A stretch of 64,000 nt of DNA from NCBI GenBank assembly GCA_963771305.1, contig CAVYTS010000012.1, forward strand, positions 372,001-436,000. Reading direction: 5' to 3'. The stretch comes from CAJCIT01 sp963771305 (GTDB lineage: Bacteria > Acidobacteriota > Terriglobia > Bryobacterales > Bryobacteraceae). The translations under genes were made by a program, and so were the position numbers. The notes below the pieces were generated by a model. It saw only the letters and a program-made list of their open reading frames with translations. It ran no database searches and was not told the DNA's origin. Positions 17,226 through 26,096 of the stretch are shown here, in pieces; the stretch's first letter is position 1; every line of letters starts with the position of its first letter.

Positions 17226-17788
17226 TAGTTCTCCACCACCTCAACCATGCGAGCACCAGCTGATTGAAGCACCTTGATGCACTCCTGAGGATCGAAACGC
17301 GGATCTTCTGCTTCGATGGCAAGCACAAAGGCATCGTCGTTGATCCGTTCCGCGTTGCTGTAATTAAAGATCGGGTGATAGAGCTGAGGCAGCTTATTCC
17401 AGAGCCCAAACATTCCAAACACGGAGGCAAAGGCGGAGAGAAGAATGGTGACCTCGAACATAATCGGCACCGAGAACGTGATGTCAAACGGCGGCTTGCC
17501 ACCGATTGTTAGTCGATAACTAATGGAGCTCGCCCACCAGATGAAGGTCGCGGCTATGGTCGTTCCAGTGAGGCCGCAGCAGACTACGAACCAGCCGAGC
17601 CGCGACTGCCGGGCGCCCAGCGCTTCGTCGATCCCGTGAATTGGAAAGGGCGTGTAGGCCTCAAGCTTTGAGTAGCCTTGACGCCGGATCTTCTCGATGG
17701 CCTGCACCAGTTCCCGGTCGCCGTCAAATGTTCCGACTGCGCCGTAGAAGCTGCCTTCCAGTTGTTTTTGTGATCCGAGGAATCCCAT
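17225..17788 (-). CDS. actD: Alternative complex III subunit ActD (DUF3341)
   Basis: This 187-aa protein belongs to the DUF3341/ActD family. It has a soluble N-terminus with YSKLEAYTPFPIHGIDEALG, two helices (LGWFVVCCGLTGTTIAATFI; FEVTILLSAFASVFGMFG) and a C-terminal domain with DDAFVLAIEAEDPRFDPQE. It is a peripheral membrane subunit that packs on ActC/ActF and carries no cofactor. It lies between actC and actE with almost no spacing. Confidence 0.94.
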   Translation of the reverse strand: MGFLGSQKQLEGSFYGAVGTFDGDRELVQAIEKIRRQGYSKLEAYTPFPIHGIDEALGARQSRLGWFVVCCGLTGTTIAATFIWWASSISYRLTIGGKPPFDITFSVPIMFEVTILLSAFASVFGMFGLWNKLPQLYHPIFNYSNAERINDDAFVLAIEAEDPRFDPQECIKVLQSAGARMVEVVEN

Positions 17789-17804
17789 ATCTGCTCTCCG
17801 CTCC

Positions 17805-19181
17805 CTAGTGCTGAGCCTTGCTGGTGGCCATCATGCCCTTCACTTCCGAGATCGCAATCATGGGCAGGAAGCGCACAAATAACAGGAACAAGGTGAGGAA
17901 CAGCCCAAACGTTCCTACGAACGTCATGATGTCTACGATTGTTGGCCGGAAGTATCCCCAGGACGATGGCAGGAAGTCCCGATGCAGCGAGGTCACAATG
18001 ATTACGAAACGCTCGAACCACATGCCTATGTTGGTCGTGATGGAGATCACGAACATGATCGGGAGGCTGACGCGGATCTTCTTAAACCAGTACAGCTGCG
18101 GGATGATGACGTTGCAGGTAATCATCGTCCAATAAGCCCACCAGTATGGTCCCAGCGCTCGGTTAATGAACGTGAACTTCTCGTAGGGATTGCCGCTGTA
18201 CCAGGCGATGAAGAATTCAGTCGCGTAAGCGTAACCGACAATGGAGCCCGTCGCGAGAATGATCTTATTCATATTCTCGAGATGCTTAATCGTGATCAGG
18301 TTGTCGAGGTGCAGCAGCCAGCGGCTGATCAGGAGTAGCGTCATCACCATCGCGAATCCCGAGAAGATGGCTCCCGCGACAAAATACGGTGGAAAAATCG
18401 TGGTGTGCCAGCCGGGCAGCACAGAAGCTGCAAAGTCGAAGCTAACGATGGTGTGAACCGAGAGCACGAGGGGCGTGGAGATGCCGGCCAGAATCATGTA
18501 CGCCTTTTCGTAATGGCGCCAATGCGTGGCGGATCCCCGCCAGCCAAGCGACATCAGGCCCAGCACTGTCTTGCGAATTGGGGTAATCGCCCGATCGCGT
18601 AGAGTGGCCAGATCGGGAACAAGCCCCGTGTACCAGAAGAGCAGTGACACCGTTCCGTACGTGGTAACCGCAAAAACGTCCCATTCCAAAGGACTCCGGT
18701 AGTTCTGCCACATATTGAGGTACGTGTTGGGGATTGGGAACAGCCAGTAGATGGCGCGCCAAGGCCGGCCGGTATGAAAGAGCGGGAAAATGGCCGCACA
18801 CGCCACCGCGAACAGGGTCATCGCCTCGGCTGAACGATTGATGGAGTTTCTCCATTTTTGCCGGAACAGGAAAAGGATGGCCGAAATCAGCGTACCGGCG
18901 TGGCCGATACCGATCCAGAAAACGAAGTTAGTAATGTCCCAGGCCCAACCGACCGGGGAGTTATTGCCCCACACGCCGATGCCGCGGGCCACCAGGTAAG
19001 TCAGCATGCCGATCAAGTTCAGCGTAATGAGGCCGGTGATCGCGGTCATCACGTACCAGGCCTTCGGAGTTTCCCACTCCGTGATTTCGCTAATCTGTTC
19101 GGTAACCTCGTGATAACTCGGATTGCCGAGTACCAGGGGCGGGTTCAGTTCTGCCTGCAGATCAATCGCCAGGTCTGCCAT
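17805..19181 (-). CDS. actC: Alternative complex III subunit ActC (NrfD/PsrC-like quinol-oxidising membrane subunit)
   Basis: This 458-aa protein has about ten transmembrane helices and matches the NrfD/PsrC superfamily. Recognisable segments are FWIGIGHAGTLISAILFLFR, SVHTIVSFDFAASVLPGWHT and LLISRWLLHLDNLITIKHLE. In characterised ACIII the quinol site lies in ActC next to the iron-sulfur clusters of ActB, which is encoded directly upstream with no gap. Confidence 0.96.
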   Translation of the reverse strand: MADLAIDLQAELNPPLVLGNPSYHEVTEQISEITEWETPKAWYVMTAITGLITLNLIGMLTYLVARGIGVWGNNSPVGWAWDITNFVFWIGIGHAGTLISAILFLFRQKWRNSINRSAEAMTLFAVACAAIFPLFHTGRPWRAIYWLFPIPNTYLNMWQNYRSPLEWDVFAVTTYGTVSLLFWYTGLVPDLATLRDRAITPIRKTVLGLMSLGWRGSATHWRHYEKAYMILAGISTPLVLSVHTIVSFDFAASVLPGWHTTIFPPYFVAGAIFSGFAMVMTLLLISRWLLHLDNLITIKHLENMNKIILATGSIVGYAYATEFFIAWYSGNPYEKFTFINRALGPYWWAYWTMITCNVIIPQLYWFKKIRVSLPIMFVISITTNIGMWFERFVIIVTSLHRDFLPSSWGYFRPTIVDIMTFVGTFGLFLTLFLLFVRFLPMIAISEVKGMMATSKAQH

Positions 19182-22100
19182 CTATGCCAACTCCGGATTG
19201 GTATTTCTAACTTTGGCGAGGTAGGTCGTGCGCGGCCGCACGTTCAACTCAGCCAGCATTGCGTAGTTACGGTCCTGCTTCTTCAGCTTTGAGACCCGGC
19301 TCTCGGGATCCCGAATATCGCCAAAGACAATCGCGTCTGCCGGGCATGTTTGCTGGCATGCAGACTGGATCGCGCCGTCCTTATACGGAATCCGGCCATC
19401 CGGTCCGGGCCGGATGCCAGCCGTCTTATAGGCAATCTTGGTCTCTTGTATGCGCTGGATGCAGTAGGTGCACTTCTCCATGACGCCTCGCATGCGGACT
19501 GTCACGTCCGGGTTGAAGACCATCTTTTCGATTTCCTCGATATCCCGATGGAAGTTGAAGAAGTTGAACCGGCGCACCTTGAACGGGCAGTTGTTCATGC
19601 AATACCGAGTACCGACACAGCGGTTGTAAGTCATGGCATTCAAGCCATCGTCGCTATGTACCGTAGCAGCCACCGGACAAACGTTCTCGCACGGAGCGTT
19701 CTCGCACTGCATGCAAGGCACTGGCTGCGTCACGACCTCGGCTTCGGCTTCGTCGCCCGTGTAGTAACGGTCGATGCGAATCCAGTGCATTTCGCGTCCA
19801 CGCATCACCTGGTCTTTGCCGACCACCGGAATGTTGTTCTCCGCCTGGCAGGCAATCGTGCAGGCAGTGCAACCGGTGCAAGCCGTCAGATCGATGGCCA
19901 TGCCCCACTGGTTTCCGGTGTCGTACGTCTTGTCCGGATAGAGCTGGATCAGTTTGGGAACTTCAACGGCCTTTTCGGGGAAGCCCGGATCCTTCTTGTA
20001 ATCCGCGAGAGAGGCTTCGCGGACGATGGGCCGGCCTTCCATCGAGCTGTGGCCTTGGGTAGTCGCTAAGGACTCAACCTTACCCCCACTCTTCTCGAGC
20101 GCGATATCCGTCGCCAAGTAGTAGGCACCCGTTGTTCGCAACGGATAGCCGTTAAAGCCAACACCCTTGCCGACGCGCCCGCACTTCTCGCGGCCATAGC
20201 CGAGGAAGACGGAAATCGACTGGTCGGCGTGGCCGGGTTGTGCGGCAACCGCCATCTCCACGATGAAGCTGCCGCGCTTCAGATTGACGACATCGCCATC
20301 TTTCAGCCCCAGATCTTTCATCGTCTTTGGACTGAGCAGCGCCACGTTGCCCCATACCAATTTCGTGATCGGGTCGGGAAGCTCCTGAGCCCACGCGTTG
20401 TTGGCATAGGAGCCATCGAAAACGGTGAAGCTCGGATGGAACGTGACTTCCAGATCGCCGGAAGTCTTGGGCAATGCCGCCGCAGCCGCCTTCACCTTCG
20501 CCAGGTCCAACGTTACCTTGGTGGCTTCAGCGGCCTTGGTCCCCTCGACCACGCCAACGTTCAGCGCCTTTTCCCAGCCCTTCGCTGCGCCAGCCGCGGG
20601 CCCCTGCGATTTCCAGTAGTTCTTGACGATGTCGTAACCGCGCTGGTCGTTGGAGTCGATCAGATACGCCACGAACTCGGACGCCGACTTACCTCCGAAG
20701 AGCGGCTGAATCAGCGGTTGCTGGATAGCAACTGTGCCGTCGGAGGACGCCGCGTCACCCCATGCTTCGAGATAGTGTGCTTCCGGAATTGTCCACCTGG
20801 ATACGTCAGCGGTCTCGTTGGCATCTGGGCCGAGATAGATGCTGGCGCCGGCCTTCTTGACGGCCTCGCCAAAATGCAGATCGTAGGGTGCGGTGAATAC
20901 AGGGTTGCCACCCAGAATCACCAGCGCCTTCGTCATGCCCGAGTTTAACTGCTCGGCGAGGGTCTTCAGCGCGGCGGAGCCGGAGTTATCGACATCCGCA
21001 ACCGGCTTGGTGAAAGTGATCGTGGCGCCGAGATTATCAAGAAGTTGGTTGATCCCAAACAGCAGCGCTTGCGTCTCCACAGGGAGACCCGGCCCGCCGA
21101 CCACAATCGACTTACCCTTGTTGGCGGTCAGATCCTTGGCAAGCGCATTAATCCACTTGACCTGCTTCTCAATGCCGGACGGCTGCCTTCCTTCAATAGC
21201 ACCCGCGAGCTGCTCGACAAAAGCAGGGATCTCGGTCGTTCTTAGGCGGAGACGATGATCCGCGTTGGCGCCAGTGAGGGAGAAGTGGCTCTCAATGGAG
21301 TAAAGCCGGTTCATGGACGCTTCGACAGCGCCTTCTCCTAACCTGCGGTTCTTCGAGAACTGCTTGGTTGGCAGCACAGTCTTCGCATCGTTGCCCAGGA
21401 AATCGCTGCCAATCGCCACGATGACTGCCGCTTTATCGAAGGCATAATGCGCAGTCAGAGGTTGACCAAAGGCGATCTTGATTGCTTCGAGTGTCTGCTC
21501 CGGAGCGAAGGGATCGAACTCGACCCAGGTTGCTTTCGGATATTTCTTCAGCGCCTCAGCCTTGAGCGCCTTGTAGGAAGGCGAGATGACGGTGCTCGAA
21601 AGGAAGCCCAGGCCTTCGCCTTGACCGAGCTTCGCGGCGCTCAGTTCGCCCTTGGCGAACTTGTCGAAGTCTTCCCAACTGGAGGCCTTGCCGTCTTGGA
21701 GAACGTGCTGCAACCGGTCCGGATCGTACAGACTCAATACCGAGGCCTGCGCGAGTGAAGTCGAGGCACCGAGGCTATATGGATGGTCCGGGTTGCCTTC
21801 GATCTTGGTGGGCCGTCCGCTATGCGTTTCCACCAGCACGCCCATGGCTTCGCCATTCAGCGTGAACACCGAGCTGTAGAAATAGGGCTTACCAGGGATG
21901 TAATTTTCAATACCCTTGGATTGCGGGAGGATGTGATCGACCGGACGGCGACAGGCGGTGAGACCCGCCAGGCCAAAGGATGCCGCCATGAGCTTCAGCA
22001 CGTTCCGTCGTGAGCCGCCATCAAGCAGGTCAGGGGCGTTCGAGAACTCACGGCCCACCCATTCGCGGAATTCAGGCGTTTGGGACAGGTCATCGAGGCT

Positions 22101-22247
22101 TCGCCAATAGCGCTTCCCGGTGGCCTGAGGAAGTGAGATCTGCGTAAGATCGTTGCTCGTCATCGTTGATTTAGGACCTTGGGTTTCGCAACCATTGGAG
22201 CCGTGATTCCCGTTTTGTGTCTCGAGGCTTTGAAGTTTCTTCAGCAT
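19182..22247 (-). CDS. actB: Alternative complex III subunit ActB (molybdopterin-like plus Fe-S protein, Tat-exported)
   Basis: This 1021-aa fusion starts with a region containing a Tat motif (SRRNVLKLMAASFGLAG). A degenerate molybdopterin-oxidoreductase domain (about 100-730), expected to lack the cofactor, follows. Last comes a ferredoxin domain with Cys clusters CTGCTACTIACQ, CMQCENAPCENVCP, CVGTRYCMNNCPF and CTYCIQRI/CQQTCPADAI. Folded in the cytoplasm and exported by Tat, it wires ActC to the haems. ATG 22247 is supported by AGGAG nine bases upstream and lies 12 bases after the actA stop; an internal ATG at 22163 would also keep the Tat motif. Confidence 0.96.
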   Translation of the reverse strand: MLKKLQSLETQNGNHGSNGCETQGPKSTMTSNDLTQISLPQATGKRYWRSLDDLSQTPEFREWVGREFSNAPDLLDGGSRRNVLKLMAASFGLAGLTACRRPVDHILPQSKGIENYIPGKPYFYSSVFTLNGEAMGVLVETHSGRPTKIEGNPDHPYSLGASTSLAQASVLSLYDPDRLQHVLQDGKASSWEDFDKFAKGELSAAKLGQGEGLGFLSSTVISPSYKALKAEALKKYPKATWVEFDPFAPEQTLEAIKIAFGQPLTAHYAFDKAAVIVAIGSDFLGNDAKTVLPTKQFSKNRRLGEGAVEASMNRLYSIESHFSLTGANADHRLRLRTTEIPAFVEQLAGAIEGRQPSGIEKQVKWINALAKDLTANKGKSIVVGGPGLPVETQALLFGINQLLDNLGATITFTKPVADVDNSGSAALKTLAEQLNSGMTKALVILGGNPVFTAPYDLHFGEAVKKAGASIYLGPDANETADVSRWTIPEAHYLEAWGDAASSDGTVAIQQPLIQPLFGGKSASEFVAYLIDSNDQRGYDIVKNYWKSQGPAAGAAKGWEKALNVGVVEGTKAAEATKVTLDLAKVKAAAAALPKTSGDLEVTFHPSFTVFDGSYANNAWAQELPDPITKLVWGNVALLSPKTMKDLGLKDGDVVNLKRGSFIVEMAVAAQPGHADQSISVFLGYGREKCGRVGKGVGFNGYPLRTTGAYYLATDIALEKSGGKVESLATTQGHSSMEGRPIVREASLADYKKDPGFPEKAVEVPKLIQLYPDKTYDTGNQWGMAIDLTACTGCTACTIACQAENNIPVVGKDQVMRGREMHWIRIDRYYTGDEAEAEVVTQPVPCMQCENAPCENVCPVAATVHSDDGLNAMTYNRCVGTRYCMNNCPFKVRRFNFFNFHRDIEEIEKMVFNPDVTVRMRGVMEKCTYCIQRIQETKIAYKTAGIRPGPDGRIPYKDGAIQSACQQTCPADAIVFGDIRDPESRVSKLKKQDRNYAMLAELNVRPRTTYLAKVRNTNPELA

Positions 22248-22259
22248 TCACCCAGGCTC

Positions 22260-22907
22260 CTACCGATGACAGCCGTTACAATTCACCGGCGGATTGATAT
22301 GTTTCTGGGCGATGATTTCGCGACCGATTTCCGCGGGGTCGCGGTCCGGAGTCCAGTCGAGCTTCGTGACGAGATTGGCTGGGCGCAGATAGGGAGCGGG
22401 GTTGCGGTGGCATTCGAGGCAGAAGTCCATGTTAAGCGGCTTGACCTGCTTCACTTGAACCATCTGGTCGACGCGACCGTGGCAGCTCACGCAGCTCACC
22501 CCTGCCACTACGTGGGCACTGTGATTAAAGTAGACGTAGTCGGCCAGGCGGTGGACTTTGACCCACTGCACCGGTTGTCCGGTGGCATAGCTCTGACGGA
22601 CTGGCTCCAGGAGCGGGCTGGTGGGCTTAACCCTCGCATGACAGTTCATACAAGTTTCGGAGGTCGGAACGGCCGCAAACGCCGCTTTATACACGGTGTA
22701 ATGGCAGTAATAGCAATCCATGCCAAGATTGTCGGCATGGAGCTTATGGCTGTAGGGCACCGGCTGTTCGGGAGTGTAGCCAGTCTTTATGTACGTCGGC
22801 GAAGTAAAGTAGGTGAAGCCGGCGACGCCCAATATCGCGCCAATGCTAAGCGCCACACCAAGAATCTTGATATACCGGTCGATTGTTTTAGGGAAGAATG
22901 CCGCCAT
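22260..22907 (-). CDS. actA: Alternative complex III subunit ActA (pentahaem cytochrome c)
   Basis: About 215 aa with one N-terminal anchor helix (ILGVALSIGAILGVAGFTYF) and five CxxCH haem sites: CYYCH, CMNCH, CVSCH, CLECH and CNGCH. This is the ActA pattern. A longer reading to 22955 adds 16 unconserved residues; ATG 22907 (MAAFFPKTIDRYIK) is preferred. As first gene of the operon it faces the sensor-kinase gene across about 90 bases. It carries electrons between ActB and ActE or the oxidase. Confidence 0.95.
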   Translation of the reverse strand: MAAFFPKTIDRYIKILGVALSIGAILGVAGFTYFTSPTYIKTGYTPEQPVPYSHKLHADNLGMDCYYCHYTVYKAAFAAVPTSETCMNCHARVKPTSPLLEPVRQSYATGQPVQWVKVHRLADYVYFNHSAHVVAGVSCVSCHGRVDQMVQVKQVKPLNMDFCLECHRNPAPYLRPANLVTKLDWTPDRDPAEIGREIIAQKHINPPVNCNGCHR

Positions 22908-22940
22908 TACGGGCTTGTGTCCTCGACAATTCCTTCGATG

Positions 22941-22967
22941 TTGCCCTAGAGACAACTTTTCTATAAT
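22941..22967 (+). promoter_or_regulatory. Candidate sigma-70 promoter for the sensor kinase
   Basis: TTGCCC (22941-22946) and a perfect TATAAT (22962-22967) are separated by 15 bases, slightly short. They lie about 32 bases before the TTG start of the kinase gene, in the spacer shared with actA. A matching actA promoter could not be assigned. Confidence 0.45.
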
Positions 22968-22999
22968 AACCGAAAATTTTACGGCCTAGGGAGAAATTC

Positions 23000-24409
23000 T
23001 TGACCAGTCCTCGCAAAAGTACGGATCGGGCAATACGGGGGTACGAAAGACTGGTCCGGATCTTCGGCGACCTGAAGGTGCGGCCAAAACTCGTAGTATT
23101 ACATAATCTCTTCTTTCTGATCCTCTCGGTCTCGGTGTACCTGTCGGTCATCCCGAGTTTCGCCCAGAAAATTGCAGACGCCCGGCAACGCGAACTGCAA
23201 ATGGTGGGGCAGATCTTCGCCGCCGAACTCGCGATGACGAACAACAGTGAGCCCAGCGGATTGGAGATCTACAACTACCGGGAGGGCCTGCCACGCGACT
23301 TGGGACTTAGCGAGGAAGGCCAGCAATTCCTGGCGGCGCATCCAAACGAGACTTGGCAGCAAGGGCGTGAGAGCCTGTTTCGTCTGGCAAAGAACCCAGG
23401 TGAGTTTAGGCGGGTGCGGCTTCCGAGGTATTTTTACGAGGATGCCGTTCAGCAGGCTCGGCTCACCCTATTCGTCGCTCTGGGGGCGATTTACGTGCTT
23501 ACGATCCTCGCCATGGAATTCGCCATAATGCCGCAATACGTATACCAACCCTTGCGGCTAATGCTGAACGCCGACGAGGCAACCCAGCGCGACGATCGAG
23601 AGAACGAATTGATCGACGAACTATACATTCCCGGCGACGAGATCGGCCAGATTATGCGCTCCCGCAACGCGACGGTCGCGCAATTGAGGCAGCAAGAGGA
23701 CCATCTTGCCACGGCGCTTCGGAAACTGGAAGAGCAGGACCGCCTGGTCAGTCTTGGCTTGCTCAGCACCAGCGTGGCGCATGAATTGAACACACCGCTG
23801 GCCGTGTTGCAAGGCTCCATCGAGAAGCTTCAAGAGACGTGCCAGGATTCCGTTACTTGTGAAAGGATCCGGCGCATGCTGCGTGTGACACAGCGCCTCC
23901 GCAAGATCAGCGAGAGCTTGCTGGACTTTGCTCGGATTCGCCGCGAGACCATGGAAGCTGTCGAGTTGAGGCCGCTGATCGATGAAAGCTGGAGCCTGGT
24001 TGCCATCGATGAAAAGGCGGCGGAACTCCGCTTTGAGAACGCGGTACCGGAGAAGATAGCCGTGGTCGGCGACGCCGACCGCCTAATTCAGGTATTCGTA
24101 AACCTGTTGCGTAACGCCCTGCTGGCTGTGCCACCCGGAGGCATCGTCCGGGTCCAATCGAAGCCGGTCCAACTCAACGGCAAGCCATGGATTTCCTGCG
24201 TGGTCTTGGATAATGGTCCTGGTATACCTTCACACGTGCTGCCGAATTTGTTTGAAGCGTTTGTTTCGTCCCGGCTGGACGCAAGGGGAACGGGCTTGGG
24301 CCTTACAGTGGCGGAGGGAATTATTACGCAACACGGCGGTACGATCACCGCGTCGAATCGTCCGGAAGGAGGAGCTTCCTTGGAAGTAGTCCTGCCGGCG
24401 CAGGTTTAG
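23000..24409 (+). CDS. Membrane sensor histidine kinase
   Basis: This 469-aa kinase has TM1 at about 30-52, a periplasmic domain of about 100 residues with no recognised fold, TM2 at about 154-178, a linker or HAMP-like coiled coil, and the phosphoacceptor His261 in STSVAHELNTPLAVL. The ATPase domain shows N box VNLLRNALLAV, DNGPGIP, FEAF and GTGLGLTVAEGI. The H-box resembles the NtrB/RegB type. TTG 23000 is supported by AGGGAGA just upstream. It is divergent from actA and 18 bases from its response regulator. Control of the respiratory operon is inferred from position. Confidence 0.93.
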   Translation: MTSPRKSTDRAIRGYERLVRIFGDLKVRPKLVVLHNLFFLILSVSVYLSVIPSFAQKIADARQRELQMVGQIFAAELAMTNNSEPSGLEIYNYREGLPRDLGLSEEGQQFLAAHPNETWQQGRESLFRLAKNPGEFRRVRLPRYFYEDAVQQARLTLFVALGAIYVLTILAMEFAIMPQYVYQPLRLMLNADEATQRDDRENELIDELYIPGDEIGQIMRSRNATVAQLRQQEDHLATALRKLEEQDRLVSLGLLSTSVAHELNTPLAVLQGSIEKLQETCQDSVTCERIRRMLRVTQRLRKISESLLDFARIRRETMEAVELRPLIDESWSLVAIDEKAAELRFENAVPEKIAVVGDADRLIQVFVNLLRNALLAVPPGGIVRVQSKPVQLNGKPWISCVVLDNGPGIPSHVLPNLFEAFVSSRLDARGTGLGLTVAEGIITQHGGTITASNRPEGGASLEVVLPAQV

Positions 24410-24427
24410 GCGAGGCGGCAAACGAAG

Positions 24428-25058
24428 ATGACCGACCTTGCAGCACAATCCAGCGGATTGGTTGAGATCGCAGTCCTCGACGACGATGTAGATTTCCGGA
24501 CCTACATCGAAGACTTTCTGCGCGATGAAGGACAGTATGTCGATTCGCGCGTTCGCCCACCCCGATGAACTGCTGGAGGCAGCAGAGCAGCGCCTCCCGC
24601 ATATCGTGCTCCTCGATATGAAGATGGGCGAGTTTACCGGGGACAAAGTCGTGGAGCAATTACTCTCCCGCTGGCCGGAGCTTTGCATCATTATCGTAAC
24701 CGGTTATCCGTCGCTTGAGGATATGCGCGCCACATTCAAGCTGCGCGTATTCGATTACCTTTCAAAGCCCTTCTCGCTCGTTCAACTGCGTCAAACCCTC
24801 CAGAACGCCATTGAAAAGTACAGGCTCGGCAAAACACAGCAAGACCGATTGCGCGAACGGCTCGGGCATCGCATCAAACTACTGCGCGTCGAACGCGATT
24901 GGTCGCTCAAGGATCTGGCCACGGCGACCAAGTTAAGCGTGTCCCAAATCAGTTCCATCGAACGCGGGGCAAATTTGCCGAGCATTGAGAGCATGCTCGC
25001 CATCTGCCGGGCTTTCAATCGAAAGCCCTCGGATCTGCTCTCCTCTATTGATTTCTAG
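24428..25058 (+). pseudogene. Response regulator with C-terminal Xre-type HTH, interrupted by a frameshift
   Basis: ATG 24428 opens a frame encoding the receiver start (IAVLDDDVDFRTYIEDFLRD, with the acidic triad) but stops at TGA 24566-24568. The rest of the receiver and the output domain continue in the +1 frame: HIVLLDMKMGE (phosphoacceptor Asp), VTGYPS, YLSKPFSL (conserved Lys), then a Cro/cI-type HTH with WSLKDLATATKLSVSQISSI and ERGANLPSIESM. The break is near 24539, where one extra base (or two missing) fits. Both halves are conserved, so the break is recent or a sequencing error. Taken alone, the second half starts at 24525 and lacks the acidic pocket. Confidence 0.85.
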
Positions 25059-25191
25059 CGGCACTCACCATGAACTGATTTGGTTGAGCATTCTTGCCGG
25101 TCGATTACGTCTCTTGGATTTGCGACACTTGAAACACAAACGACATTCTGTGCAGCCGCGACGGCGCGCGTTGTACCCTATAGCCTTGGTC

Positions 25192-26001
25192 ATGACATCC
25201 CGCTTTGAATGCGCCCGGATCGCCCTTCTGCGACTCAACTGTGCCCACGCTCCTCTCATCTTGTTGTTTTCGCTCGGCTGCACACTGGCCATGCCCTACA
25301 GTTTGGCAGATACCAGCGCACCCGGCAGGTTCCCGTACCATGAGAAGCTTCACTATCGAATTGAATGGCGGCTGATCACCGCAGGCACCGCGGATGTTGA
25401 ACTCGGGCCGATCTCAAGCCACACCTGGGAGACGAAAATCAAACTGGAGAGCGCCGGCGTTGTCACGCGCCTCTACGAGGTGCATGACGACTACGGAGTG
25501 CGGACCGACGAGAAGTTCTGCGCCGCCACGTCAACGCTAAAGGCGCAAGAAGGAAAACGAAATCGCAACAGCACGCTAAACTTCGACCCAGTGCGCAAGA
25601 AGGTTCATTACGAAGAGCATGATCTAGTGACCAATCACGTCACGAACCGTGAGCTGGACATACCTGCCTGTACCCATGAGATCGCCGGCGCTCTCTCGGC
25701 GCTGCGAACATTGGCACTCGAACCCGGGAAGTCGATCCAGTTGCCAATCACCGATGGCAAGCGTTTTGCCTTGGCGAGGATTGAGGCACAAGAGAAGGAG
25801 ACCATCGTCATCGACGGCAAGTCCTATGCGACTATCCGCTACGAGGCGTACGTCTTCGACAATGTCATCTATTCCCGGAAGGGACGTCTGAACCTCTGGC
25901 TGACGGACGATGCGGACCGCCTGCCGGTCCAAATGCGGATACGGCTTGGATTCCCGATCTACAACATCAACCTCTATCTCGAAAAGCAAGAAAAGCTGTG
26001 A
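25192..26001 (+). CDS. Exported DUF3108-family protein
   Basis: About 269 aa, with a signal sequence (HAPLILLFSLGCTLAMPYSL) and a beta-rich domain typical of DUF3108: FPYHEKLHYRIEWRLITAGT near the start and LNLWLTDDADRLPVQMRIRL near the end, followed by an amphipathic strand. Such proteins are periplasmic and of unknown function, perhaps lipid or polysaccharide binding. ATG 25192 places the signal properly; the frame stays open upstream but lacks a plausible start. It is probably independent of the two-component genes, from which it is separated by about 130 bases. Confidence 0.8.
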   Translation: MTSRFECARIALLRLNCAHAPLILLFSLGCTLAMPYSLADTSAPGRFPYHEKLHYRIEWRLITAGTADVELGPISSHTWETKIKLESAGVVTRLYEVHDDYGVRTDEKFCAATSTLKAQEGKRNRNSTLNFDPVRKKVHYEEHDLVTNHVTNRELDIPACTHEIAGALSALRTLALEPGKSIQLPITDGKRFALARIEAQEKETIVIDGKSYATIRYEAYVFDNVIYSRKGRLNLWLTDDADRLPVQMRIRLGFPIYNINLYLEKQEKL

Positions 26002-26096
26002 GGTTAGCTAGGATTTACAGACCTTAACAATGCTTCGGCCGACGGCGACGACGCTTTTGTGACACCTCGTCCTGGCCTATACGTCATCATGAAGAT

